A stretch of 64,000 nt of DNA from Barnesiella sp. WM24 (lineage in GTDB: Bacteria; Bacteroidota; Bacteroidia; Bacteroidales; Muribaculaceae). Position numbers and translations under genes: made by a program. This document shows positions 36,695-44,403 of this stretch, piece after piece. The notes beneath the pieces are model-generated. The model was not told the origin of the DNA and made no database searches. It worked only from the letters and a program-made list of their open reading frames with translations. The stretch covers positions 62,001 to 126,000 of the forward strand of contig NZ_SPPC01000002.1 in assembly GCF_004570975.1 (NCBI RefSeq). Reading direction: 5' to 3'. How positions within the stretch are numbered: position 1 is the stretch's first letter; each line of letters begins with the position of its first letter.

Positions 36695-37903
36695 TCATTT
36701 CATTAACAGGTTCATAAATTCATCACCGGACACTGTGCCATAAGCACCCTGCGACGCGCTGCGTTCAGAAAACGAAGTAACATCGTCAGGTGTCATACCC
36801 GGCTTGTAGATGAGAAACGGCACCGGCTCCGAAGTGTGGGTGCGCAGCCGGCATGGAGTAGGATGATCGGGCAGTACGGCAATAGCCAGAGGTTCGCCAA
36901 AAGACTCCGACGCCTCGACAATCGGTGACAATATACGCTTGTCAAGATACTCTATCGTGCGCTTTTTCAGCTCTATATCACCCTCATGTCCCGCCTCATC
37001 ACTCGCCTCGACATGAAGAAACACGAAATCGGCGCCATTACGCAACGCGTCGATTGCAGCCTCCGCCTTGCCTTCATAATTAGTATCATAAAGCCCTGTG
37101 GCTCCTTCGACATCAATCCTTCGCAATCCCGCATAGGCACCGATGCCAAATATCAGGTCGACAGCCGAAATAACAACTCCGTCTTTAACAGGAAACTTTT
37201 CCGACAGCGGCTTCATCAATGGACGGTATCCGGGCGACCAGGGCCATATGCTGTTGGCGGGGTCTTTCCCTTCAGCCTGACGCTTTAGATTCACCGGATG
37301 ACCGGCAAGAAATTTCTGTGATTTCAGAATCAGGTTGTTTATAAGCTCTGCCGTCGGTTCAGCCTCTGCCACGTCAGCCTTTACCATAACATCGGCAAAC
37401 GGAGTGCCGGGGACATCGTGAGGCGGCGTGCATGTGACTCTTTTATCGCCATTCTTTATAAGCATGAGATGACGATAGGAAACTCCGGGATAAAATGTCA
37501 CCACGTCATCACCAAGTTCTTTACCAAGATCGGCAATAAGCTGTGACGCTTCCTCTGTCGAGATGTGACCGCCGGAATGATTCTTTATCTTTCCGTCGGA
37601 AACGGTTATAAGATTACACCGCATAGCCATGTATCCTTCCGGCACATCAACGCCCATGCTTGCCGCCTCCAGGACACCACGTCCCTCAAACGAGGTAGTC
37701 ACATCATAGCCGAGCACTGTCATATTGGCTACCTCGCTGCCGGGATGAAAGCCGGCAGGAACAGTTACAAACCTGCCTACACGACCCTCGCGCGCCAGGC
37801 GGTCCATGACAGGAGTCCCGGCAGCCTCAAGCGGCGTCTTGCCGCCAAGCTCAGCCAGCGGCTCATCAGCCATTCCGTCGCCTAATACTATTATATACTT
37901 CAT
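36695..37903 (-). CDS. ApgM-like protein, proposed homoserine kinase
   Basis: By sequence this 402-residue protein belongs to the archaeal-type, cofactor-independent phosphoglycerate mutase family (alkaline phosphatase superfamily): KYIIVLGDGMADEPL at the start, GSEVANMTVLGYD with the catalytic-type Ser, FVFLHVEASDEAGHEGD, and VLPDHPTPCRLRTH near the end. It lies between thrA and thrC, where thrB would be expected. Members of this subgroup in Bacteroidetes and other bacteria are thought, and in Bacteroides experimentally supported, to act as homoserine kinase. A true glycolytic mutase (gpmI) is present elsewhere in the window, which strengthens this reading. Confidence 0.88.
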   Translation of the reverse strand: MKYIIVLGDGMADEPLAELGGKTPLEAAGTPVMDRLAREGRVGRFVTVPAGFHPGSEVANMTVLGYDVTTSFEGRGVLEAASMGVDVPEGYMAMRCNLITVSDGKIKNHSGGHISTEEASQLIADLGKELGDDVVTFYPGVSYRHLMLIKNGDKRVTCTPPHDVPGTPFADVMVKADVAEAEPTAELINNLILKSQKFLAGHPVNLKRQAEGKDPANSIWPWSPGYRPLMKPLSEKFPVKDGVVISAVDLIFGIGAYAGLRRIDVEGATGLYDTNYEGKAEAAIDALRNGADFVFLHVEASDEAGHEGDIELKKRTIEYLDKRILSPIVEASESFGEPLAIAVLPDHPTPCRLRTHTSEPVPFLIYKPGMTPDDVTSFSERSASQGAYGTVSGDEFMNLLMK

Positions 37904-37936
37904 AAGATATTCAACATTAGTCTGCTTAACTTGTCA

Positions 37937-40372
37937 TCAACGGATATTGGCGATTCCGATAATGTCGGAAAACACTCCGGCAGCCGTAACTTCAGCACCG
38001 GCACCATACCCCTTGATTACCATAGGATACTCATTATAGCGTTCGGTAGTAATCAATATCACATTGTTACTTCCTTCAAGATGATAAAACGGATGTACCG
38101 AATCCACTTTCTGCAGCCCCACACTTGTAACGCCGTTGTCAAGCCGCGCTACAAAGCGGAAATGTTCGCCTGCGTCCTGCGCTTCAGCCCGCTGACGTTC
38201 AAAATCGGCATCTATCTCAGTGATATTGCGATAGAAATCCTCGATAGTGCCAAGGAAATATTTCTCAGGGATAAACAGATGAGCCTCAACGTCATCCTGC
38301 TCTACCTTGTAGCCTGCCTCACGGGCAAGAATTACAAGCTTGCGTATTACATCCTTGCCGCTGAGGTCAGTCCTTGGATCAGGCTCGCTGTAACCTGCCT
38401 CCTGCGCCATCTTTATCGCACGGCTCATAGGCACCTCGCGGCTAAGTACATTAAAGATGTAGTTTAACGTGCCGCTCACCACTGCTTCAATCTTCAGTAT
38501 CCTGTCACCGGAATTGATAAGATTGTTAATCGTGTTTATTATCGGCAATCCCGCACCCACATTGGTTTCAAAAAGAAACTTGACATCTTTCTTATGGGTT
38601 ATACGCTTCAGTCGCTCATAGTCCTCATATTTTCCGGAAGCGGCGATCTTGTTTGCCGCCACGACATTGACGTTATGGTCAAGCAGATCGGCATACAGGG
38701 ATGCAATCTCAGGGCTTGACGTACAGTCGACAAACACCGAGTTGAATATATTCATCCCGATAACACCGTTACGGATATTTTCAGGAGTGGCGACTATATC
38801 GGAAGCCTCAAGACGTTCATTGTAATTTTCAGTATCTATACCCTCGCGGTCGAAGACACACTTGCGGGAATTGGCAATTCCGACAAGGCGCAAACGCAGA
38901 GCCTTGTTTTCAAGCAAGTTGGCTTGCTGGGCATGAATCTGCGACAATAGATTTCTACCTACATTTCCTATTCCGACAACAAACAGGTTTAAGACCTGAG
39001 TGTCAGAGAGGAAAAAACTGTCATGAATTACATTCAGAGCTTTACGCAGGTTGTTGTGCTCGATTACAAAAGAGATGTTGGTCTCCGATGCACCTTGCGC
39101 ACACGCGATAACGCTTATACCGTTACGACCGAGAGTATTGAACAGCTTGCCGGCAATACCGGTGGTGTGCTTCATGTTTTCACCCACGATAGCGACAGTC
39201 GCGAGATTGGGCTCGGCAATTATATCGCTTAGCGAACCCGCCTGAAGCTCCGGGGCAAACTGCTCTCTAAGCACTTCAATAGCATGGTCGGCATCGGCAT
39301 TGCGCACAGCAAACGAGGTGTTGTTTTCACTCGCCGCCTGGCTGACGAGAAATACCGATATGCCATTCTTGGCAAGAGTATTGAAAATTCGTGAGTTAAT
39401 ACCGATCACACCCACCATACCAAGACCCTGCACCGTTATGAGGCAGGTGTCGTTGATTGACGATATGCCCTTGATAGCCTTTCCTTCAGGTGAAGGATGC
39501 TGTTCACTTATACACGTGCCGGGAGCCGACGGGTTAAACGTGTTTTTAATCCAGATCGGTATATTTTTATGAAACACCGGATAAATCGTAGGCGGATAGA
39601 TGACCTTGGCGCCGAAATTACAAAGCTCCATAGCCTCCGTAAACGACAGATGGTCGATGACGAGCGCTCCGTTGATGACACGCGGGTCAGCTGTCATAAA
39701 GCCGTCAACATCGGTCCAGATTTCAAGCACCGAGGCGTCAAGAGCAGCGGCAAGTATGGCGGCGGTATAATCAGAGCCTCCCCTGCCGAGATTGGTCACG
39801 TTTCCGTCTCGGTCACTTGCAATGAATCCGGGAACCAGCGCCACATTGAATTTAAGCTCGTCAAACACCTCATGCACCCGCTTCTGAGTCAAGTCATTGT
39901 CAAGCACATGCTTGTTCCACTGCTTTTCGGTCTTGATAAAATTACGGCTGTCAAGATGGATTGCCCCGTTGATTATGCGCGAAATTATCACTGACGACAA
40001 CCGCTCGCCATAACTTACAATTATGTCAAGCGTGCGGTCACTCAAGTCCTTTATAAGGTTGACACCGCGATATATATTACCGAGTTCTTCAAGCAGCGGG
40101 TTAACAATCGACTGCACGTCAAGCCGGCTATGTTCAGGCACAATACCGTCTATCACCTTATGATGCCGGTCGACTATGCGGGCATAGCTTTCCAGATAGG
40201 AGATGTCGCCCTGAGCCGCAAGTCGCGCAGTGTTGATCAGCTGGTCAGTGATGCCTCCGAGAGCCGACACCACGACTATGACCGACTCAGTCTGTCCTTC
40301 GACAATCGATTTTACATTGCGAAGGCTCTCCACCGTTCCGACAGATGTGCCGCCAAATTTCAATACTTTCAT
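37937..40372 (-). CDS. thrA: Bifunctional aspartate kinase/homoserine dehydrogenase
   Basis: This 811-residue enzyme catalyses the first and third steps from aspartate to threonine. The kinase domain begins MKVLKFGGTSVGTVESLRNVK and contains GRGGSDYTAAILAAAL. Two ACT-like domains follow (CLITVQGLGMVGVIGINSRIF and VATVAIVGENMKHTTGIAGKLF), which usually give feedback control by threonine. The dehydrogenase domain has LFVVGIGNVGRNLLSQI as the NAD(P) motif and FETNVGAGLPIINTINNLINSGD. It is first in the thr operon, 33 bases before the homoserine kinase-like gene, and has a leader of about 170 bases. Confidence 0.95.
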   Translation of the reverse strand: MKVLKFGGTSVGTVESLRNVKSIVEGQTESVIVVVSALGGITDQLINTARLAAQGDISYLESYARIVDRHHKVIDGIVPEHSRLDVQSIVNPLLEELGNIYRGVNLIKDLSDRTLDIIVSYGERLSSVIISRIINGAIHLDSRNFIKTEKQWNKHVLDNDLTQKRVHEVFDELKFNVALVPGFIASDRDGNVTNLGRGGSDYTAAILAAALDASVLEIWTDVDGFMTADPRVINGALVIDHLSFTEAMELCNFGAKVIYPPTIYPVFHKNIPIWIKNTFNPSAPGTCISEQHPSPEGKAIKGISSINDTCLITVQGLGMVGVIGINSRIFNTLAKNGISVFLVSQAASENNTSFAVRNADADHAIEVLREQFAPELQAGSLSDIIAEPNLATVAIVGENMKHTTGIAGKLFNTLGRNGISVIACAQGASETNISFVIEHNNLRKALNVIHDSFFLSDTQVLNLFVVGIGNVGRNLLSQIHAQQANLLENKALRLRLVGIANSRKCVFDREGIDTENYNERLEASDIVATPENIRNGVIGMNIFNSVFVDCTSSPEIASLYADLLDHNVNVVAANKIAASGKYEDYERLKRITHKKDVKFLFETNVGAGLPIINTINNLINSGDRILKIEAVVSGTLNYIFNVLSREVPMSRAIKMAQEAGYSEPDPRTDLSGKDVIRKLVILAREAGYKVEQDDVEAHLFIPEKYFLGTIEDFYRNITEIDADFERQRAEAQDAGEHFRFVARLDNGVTSVGLQKVDSVHPFYHLEGSNNVILITTERYNEYPMVIKGYGAGAEVTAAGVFSDIIGIANIR

Positions 40373-40407
40373 TTCCAGTTACAATCTTTAATAATTACAA
40401 GCAATTA

Positions 40408-40461
40408 TTAATTAGTTTTTAATGTCTTTTCAAGCAACCCGAAAAGCCGGTGAACACTCAT
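40408..40461 (-). other. Short open frame in the thrA leader, possible leader peptide
   Basis: On the minus strand an ATG at 40461 opens 17 codons (MSVHRLFGLLEKTLKTN) that end 35 bases before thrA. It has two Thr codons near the end. Two complementary 8-base stretches, AAGCAACC and GGTTGCTT (40508-40515 and 40432-40439), flank and enter it. This could be an attenuation device, but the Thr content is modest and no terminator is seen. Confidence 0.25.
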
Positions 40462-40544
40462 CTGCCCTTAATCATGATTTCATTTCAGTCAATCAACAAT
40501 TTTTGCAGGTTGCTTATCGTTTTGTCACGATTTTATTGATTATG

Positions 40545-40552
40545 CAAAGTTA
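40545..40552 (-). promoter_or_regulatory. -7 element for the threonine operon
   Basis: On the minus strand TAACTTTG matches the consensus and predicts a leader of about 165 bases ahead of thrA. No clear -33 TTTG is seen. Confidence 0.5.
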
Positions 40553-40603
40553 ATGTAAATTAGATTCTAAAAAAAGCTATCAATTAACTAAATGCACGAT
40601 TAA

Positions 40604-41005
40604 TCAGAATTTCCTTAATTCAAGATGGGCATAATCCGATTCCAAGGTCATATTTCCGCTTGTCAGGCGCAGTATCCTGAACGTGGTGACCGTGTTGTTC
40701 ATGCCCCAGGGATTGAGTTCTGACGCAGTGGCATAAGGAGCCTCAAGTTTCAGCTCATCGCCTTCATATATCATGTTGCCGGCGATTCTATTGCCTGGAC
40801 GCTGCAGATTGAATGTATGGAGAAAGAGGCAGTAATATGTCGACTCCGGATTAACCACAGTGCCATCGGCATATTCAATACTCATAACTTGCCACATTCC
40901 GTCAAGGTCCCCGTTAATCGAACGCTTACGACACGAGCTGACAGTCAAGGCGAACACCGCCGCCATTAACAATATCAATATTTTATTGGTCATTTTCATA
41001 GCCAT
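40604..41005 (-). CDS. Small lipoprotein, lipocalin-like
   Basis: The 133-residue product has a signal peptide ending in LTVSSC, so it should be a lipoprotein. The mature part begins with DLDGMWQVMSIEYADGTVV, the typical first strand of lipocalin-like proteins in Bacteroidetes, followed by beta strands such as FRILRLTSGNMTLES and the short end HLELRKF. The start region overlaps the end of the Wzi-like gene upstream; ATG 41005, 40999 and 40993 are all possible. It probably shares a transcript with that gene. Ligand and role are unknown. Confidence 0.75.
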   Translation of the reverse strand: MAMKMTNKILILLMAAVFALTVSSCRKRSINGDLDGMWQVMSIEYADGTVVNPESTYYCLFLHTFNLQRPGNRIAGNMIYEGDELKLEAPYATASELNPWGMNNTVTTFRILRLTSGNMTLESDYAHLELRKF

Positions 41006-42459
41006 CCTGTTTTTCTAATAGTTAACATCACTCCGAAGCTTCTTCCAAGCAGTCCTCCGGCATCACCGCCGACCGAGAGGATTCCCGCTCCGCCGTTAAA
41101 CCATCGCGGATTATAGGTGACCTCAAGAAGACCGTTGTAATTATTCTTTACCTCCGGGTAGGGGTTGTCATATGTACCCCAATTTCGCGAGTAGCTCAGC
41201 AACACTCGATAGCCAAGCTCGGGCAGCGGCTGCCCCATGAAACCGACATGATGGGCAATGACACGGCTGTCCTTGAAAGCAATCGTGCCGTCACGATTAT
41301 ATATAGGCGACAGAAGCAACGGATTGCCGATGCCCATGCCCCAGTGCTGCCATCCTGTATAAATACCATGATTATAGTAGTTGTCCCTGCCGCTCACCTG
41401 CTCGGGGATTTTTGAGTCATGGTCCCAATATACCGAGCCACTCTGATCCTTGGTATATAGAAACTCATACACCAGCTGCGACACCACCGGATTACGCGGG
41501 AAATTAACCTCCAGTCCCCATAATCCGTCGCGCCACTCGTAGTCAAATGTCATCTGCGAATGATCCTCGAAGAAATGGTTATAGTAGAGCCCCACTCCCC
41601 ACTCCGGAGAGATGTTCCATCCTATTTTCGCATCCCAGCTGCCTACATGATTGCCATACACATTGGTCTGCTCGGCAACGGGAGTGTCACTGCCTCCGGC
41701 CGACGGATAAAACACCTTTATTATATCCTTGAATCCGTTAGGCATGTCTATCACCTTGTCGCCGGTGATGGACTTACCGCCAAACTGCGCCGCCATTTCA
41801 AGTCCGCCCTCAAACCACACAGGGAATTTATCCGGATTGCCAACTTTTACAAAAAGAGCCTTGGAATGATACAGCACATGCTCTGTGCGCTTGCTCCCGG
41901 GTGCTGCAAACGATTTCTGCCAGCGGTCGTCGGCAAACATACCGTAGGCTACATATCCTTTGACGGCAAGCCAGTTTGCCGTTCCCGGAATCGCGGTATA
42001 ACGAGGAATGCCGGCGCGTATCTGCGGTATCGGCCGCGCATTGCCTGAATAAAGCAGATTGCCGCTACCGAGCTGACGGTTATTGAATTCATAATTAAGA
42101 TTTTCCTTACTGCCGACAGTGAGCCCGAGACACCGGTACTTGATTTCGGCATAAAGCTGCTGTATTATAAACGATGAGCTGAAATTGTAAGCGCCGGCAA
42201 GATCAACGCCCGCGCCCCACGAAAATCTCTTCTCAGGCTCTATCTCACGAAACATGCCTACACGCAGGTATCCGTTGTTTTTTTCAATCGACGCAAGCCC
42301 GTCACGGTTGTTCAAGAGCCAAAAGGGTGTGTTTTCACCGGTGCTGACACTGACCGCGCCCTCCACCTTGTAATAAAGTCCGTCAATAGCAAATGTCTCA
42401 GGCACACACGCAAACAGTGCGCACATGCTTAAAAACAATGATCTCGTCAATAATCTCAT
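40996..42459 (-). CDS. Capsule assembly Wzi-like outer-membrane protein
   Basis: The 487-residue product has a signal peptide (about residues 1-24, ending TFA) and a beta-barrel body rich in aromatic residues. Conserved features of the Wzi/capsule assembly family are the N-terminal GEN TPFWLLNNRDG segment, LTVGSKENLNYEFNNRQLGSGNLLYSGNARPIPQI, and a C-terminus ending in alternating hydrophobic residues (FGVMLTIRKTGWL). In Escherichia coli, Wzi anchors capsule to the surface; in Bacteroidetes the role is less clear. There are no capsule genes nearby. The small lipoprotein gene overlaps its end. Confidence 0.82.
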   Translation of the reverse strand: MRLLTRSLFLSMCALFACVPETFAIDGLYYKVEGAVSVSTGENTPFWLLNNRDGLASIEKNNGYLRVGMFREIEPEKRFSWGAGVDLAGAYNFSSSFIIQQLYAEIKYRCLGLTVGSKENLNYEFNNRQLGSGNLLYSGNARPIPQIRAGIPRYTAIPGTANWLAVKGYVAYGMFADDRWQKSFAAPGSKRTEHVLYHSKALFVKVGNPDKFPVWFEGGLEMAAQFGGKSITGDKVIDMPNGFKDIIKVFYPSAGGSDTPVAEQTNVYGNHVGSWDAKIGWNISPEWGVGLYYNHFFEDHSQMTFDYEWRDGLWGLEVNFPRNPVVSQLVYEFLYTKDQSGSVYWDHDSKIPEQVSGRDNYYNHGIYTGWQHWGMGIGNPLLLSPIYNRDGTIAFKDSRVIAHHVGFMGQPLPELGYRVLLSYSRNWGTYDNPYPEVKNNYNGLLEVTYNPRWFNGGAGILSVGGDAGGLLGRSFGVMLTIRKTGWL

Positions 42460-42629
42460 AAATAATTAAGTAACTCTTAAAAATTAGTTTATAGTCAATC
42501 ATTTTAAGCAACCCTACCCGACTGAAATCACTCTGATTACGCGACCGGCAACAGAGAAATATCCCGGAAACAGACCATAACGACATATCAGCCTACTTTT
42601 TGCGAGCTACTTAATAATATATTCCGATG

Positions 42630-42646
42630 CAAAGTTACTACTTTTG
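42630..42646. promoter_or_regulatory. Two divergent -7 elements between the Wzi-like gene and the sigma operon
   Basis: A minus-strand TAACTTTG (42637-42630) for the Wzi-like gene and a plus-strand TACTTTTG (42639-42646) for the sigma operon stand back to back within 17 bases, as part of a near-palindrome. No -33 boxes are obvious on either side. Confidence 0.4.
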
Positions 42647-42732
42647 CAAAAATATAATCTCCATTGTGCAACCTTTTTATCATTTGCCGCATCTAATAGG
42701 CAAACAACGCTAAAAATTAATAGTTTATTAAT

Positions 42733-43407
42733 ATGAAATTTTTTATTTTACCCCTCCTTGCAACGATGCTTATCTCTCTTGCCTCATGTGACAATTTTAA
42801 TGACGACAGTGAGATGATGGCAAAAGAAATATCAGAGCAACTGACCGAAAGCCTGAAGTCACTCAACGACTCTTCTTTCAACGACATCGTGATCACGTCA
42901 GTAAACAATGGCAGCCAATCTGACATAAAGGTCAACACTTCTGAAGTGACAGCCGACGAAAAGGGCAACCTTTATATCAGTATCTCCGCAAATAAAGAAC
43001 CTGACTATTCCGGTGAATGGTGGGTAAGCATCGTGGCAATACTGGCAGTAGCCTTGATGTTCGGCGGCCCGCTGTTTCTGGTATTTATCGTGTGCCACTT
43101 CATTTACAAGAGCAAGCGCGACCGAAACCGCGTCATAATGGAGTCAATAGCCTCAGGTCATACACTTCCCGACCGCTTCTACAACATCCCCGACCGAAAG
43201 CCACGCTTACAGCCGGCAGTCAACTATCTCACATGGAGCGCAGGATTTTTTGCCTTCTTCATCATTAACGGCAAGACTGCTGCGGCTATGCTTACTTTGA
43301 TTCCGTTTATAATCGGAGTAGGCAAACTCGCATCCTATATAATCTCGACGCGTAAAAACAAAGACAGCGACAACGACTCAACCACTTTCTGCGATAATGC
43401 TGACTAA
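42733..43407 (+). CDS. Lipoprotein-like membrane protein at the head of a sigma operon
   Basis: The 224-residue product has a signal segment ending in LISLASC (Cys about 19), a short Ser/Glu-rich extracytoplasmic part, then a membrane helix (about 95-122). A cytoplasmic KSKRDRNRVIMESIASGHTLPDRF segment and two further hydrophobic stretches (about 166-182 and 184-205) follow. The RDRNRVIMESIASGH part resembles DUF6249-type proteins. The ECF sigma gene starts 11 bases before its stop codon, so the two are translated together and it may control the sigma factor; that is inference. Confidence 0.7.
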   Translation: MKFFILPLLATMLISLASCDNFNDDSEMMAKEISEQLTESLKSLNDSSFNDIVITSVNNGSQSDIKVNTSEVTADEKGNLYISISANKEPDYSGEWWVSIVAILAVALMFGGPLFLVFIVCHFIYKSKRDRNRVIMESIASGHTLPDRFYNIPDRKPRLQPAVNYLTWSAGFFAFFIINGKTAAAMLTLIPFIIGVGKLASYIISTRKNKDSDNDSTTFCDNAD

Positions 43408-43924
43408 ATGGGAAGAACTTCGCCTTATTGCCCGATGTGTCGCCGGCGATGACCGGCGCGCATTTGAGCAACTGGTGGAGGAGTACAATGACGGACTAAG
43501 GCGCTTTCTGCTCAACCTCACGCTGGGCGACGCCGCGCTTACCGACGACCTTGCCCAGGAGACATTTATAAAGGTGTATATCTCACTGCGCTCCTATCAA
43601 GGTATCGCCCGCTTCCGCACATGGCTCTACCGCATCGCCTATAATGAGTTTTACATGTACGTGAGGCGACGGCGGGAGTCAGGTGAGGATGAGCGCGGCT
43701 ATGGCAACGTCGCCGACACGGTGTCGCCCTATGACGCCGACGACGCGTCGATGGACGTGGAGCGATGCCTTAAAGTGCTGTCGGAAGCCGAGCGCACAGC
43801 AGTGCTGCTCTTTTATCTTGACGACCGCCCTATCAAGGAAATCGCCGACATAATGCAGATGCCACAAGGCACAGTGAAATCTCATCTCTCGAGAGCCAAG
43901 GCAAAGATGGCAAAACTGTTTTAA
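43397..43924 (+). CDS. ECF-type RNA polymerase sigma-70 factor
   Basis: The 175-residue protein has region 2 (DDRRAFEQLVEEYNDGLRRFLLNLTLGDAALTDDLAQETFIKVYISLRSYQGIARFRTWLYRIAYNEFYMYVRRRR) and region 4 (LSEAERTAVLLFYLDDRPIKEIADIMQMPQGTVKSHLSRAKAKMAKLF) with a clear helix-turn-helix. It overlaps the membrane-protein gene before it by 11 bases and is followed after 19 bases by a small membrane protein. Together they look like a sigma/regulator unit. It is only distantly similar to the sigma factor at 16.7 kb. Confidence 0.92.
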   Translation: MLTKWEELRLIARCVAGDDRRAFEQLVEEYNDGLRRFLLNLTLGDAALTDDLAQETFIKVYISLRSYQGIARFRTWLYRIAYNEFYMYVRRRRESGEDERGYGNVADTVSPYDADDASMDVERCLKVLSEAERTAVLLFYLDDRPIKEIADIMQMPQGTVKSHLSRAKAKMAKLF

Positions 43925-43943
43925 CTTCAAATTCTATCTTATT

Positions 43944-44279
43944 ATGAAACATAACGACACCCTGTCAGACCGACATATCAAACAGATTTTTAAGGACAAT
44001 CTGCCACAGGCACCACGCAACCCCTGGTTTGTGCGGAAAGTAATGAACCGCCTGCCGGCAAAATCAAGCCGCACATACATCTGGATAGAAAATATATCCT
44101 ACATAATAGCGGCAATCGGGCTTGCCATAGGCTGGATCTATTGCGTGACCGGCATAAAGGAATCTGGAGTCTTTACCGGCGCCGACCTTAAAAATATGGT
44201 TGCACTCGGCATCGTAAGCGCAATTATCACCACAAGCTTTCTCGCGCCCCGTGTACGCCGTTGGCTCAACGAAGCCTGA
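43944..44279 (+). CDS. Small membrane protein after the ECF sigma gene, possible anti-sigma factor
   Basis: The 111-residue product has a polar N-terminal part (about residues 1-45, LSDRHIKQIFKDNLPQAPRNPWFVRKVMNRLPAK) and two membrane helices (about 51-69 and 82-102), ending in a basic tail RRWLNEA. The N-terminal NPWFVRKVMNRLP motif recurs in small proteins encoded after sigma factors in Bacteroidales. There is no HxxxCxxC zinc motif. Its position suggests an anti-sigma role, but this is inference. Confidence 0.7.
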   Translation: MKHNDTLSDRHIKQIFKDNLPQAPRNPWFVRKVMNRLPAKSSRTYIWIENISYIIAAIGLAIGWIYCVTGIKESGVFTGADLKNMVALGIVSAIITTSFLAPRVRRWLNEA

Positions 44280-44403
44280 TACAGTTAACTACACATTTAA
44301 CCAAAAAGAGTTAAATGCAATCATTTTATAACTTTCATTAGGTTTTATTCGTAAAAATCATTATCTTTACCGATAGTTGATTATAATTCATATATTTTTC
44401 CGA

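Noticed and set aside
44294-44317. 8-bp inverted repeat after the 111-residue membrane protein as a terminator
   Set aside because: The stem is AT-rich, the loop is 8 bases and no T-tract follows; too weak to call.
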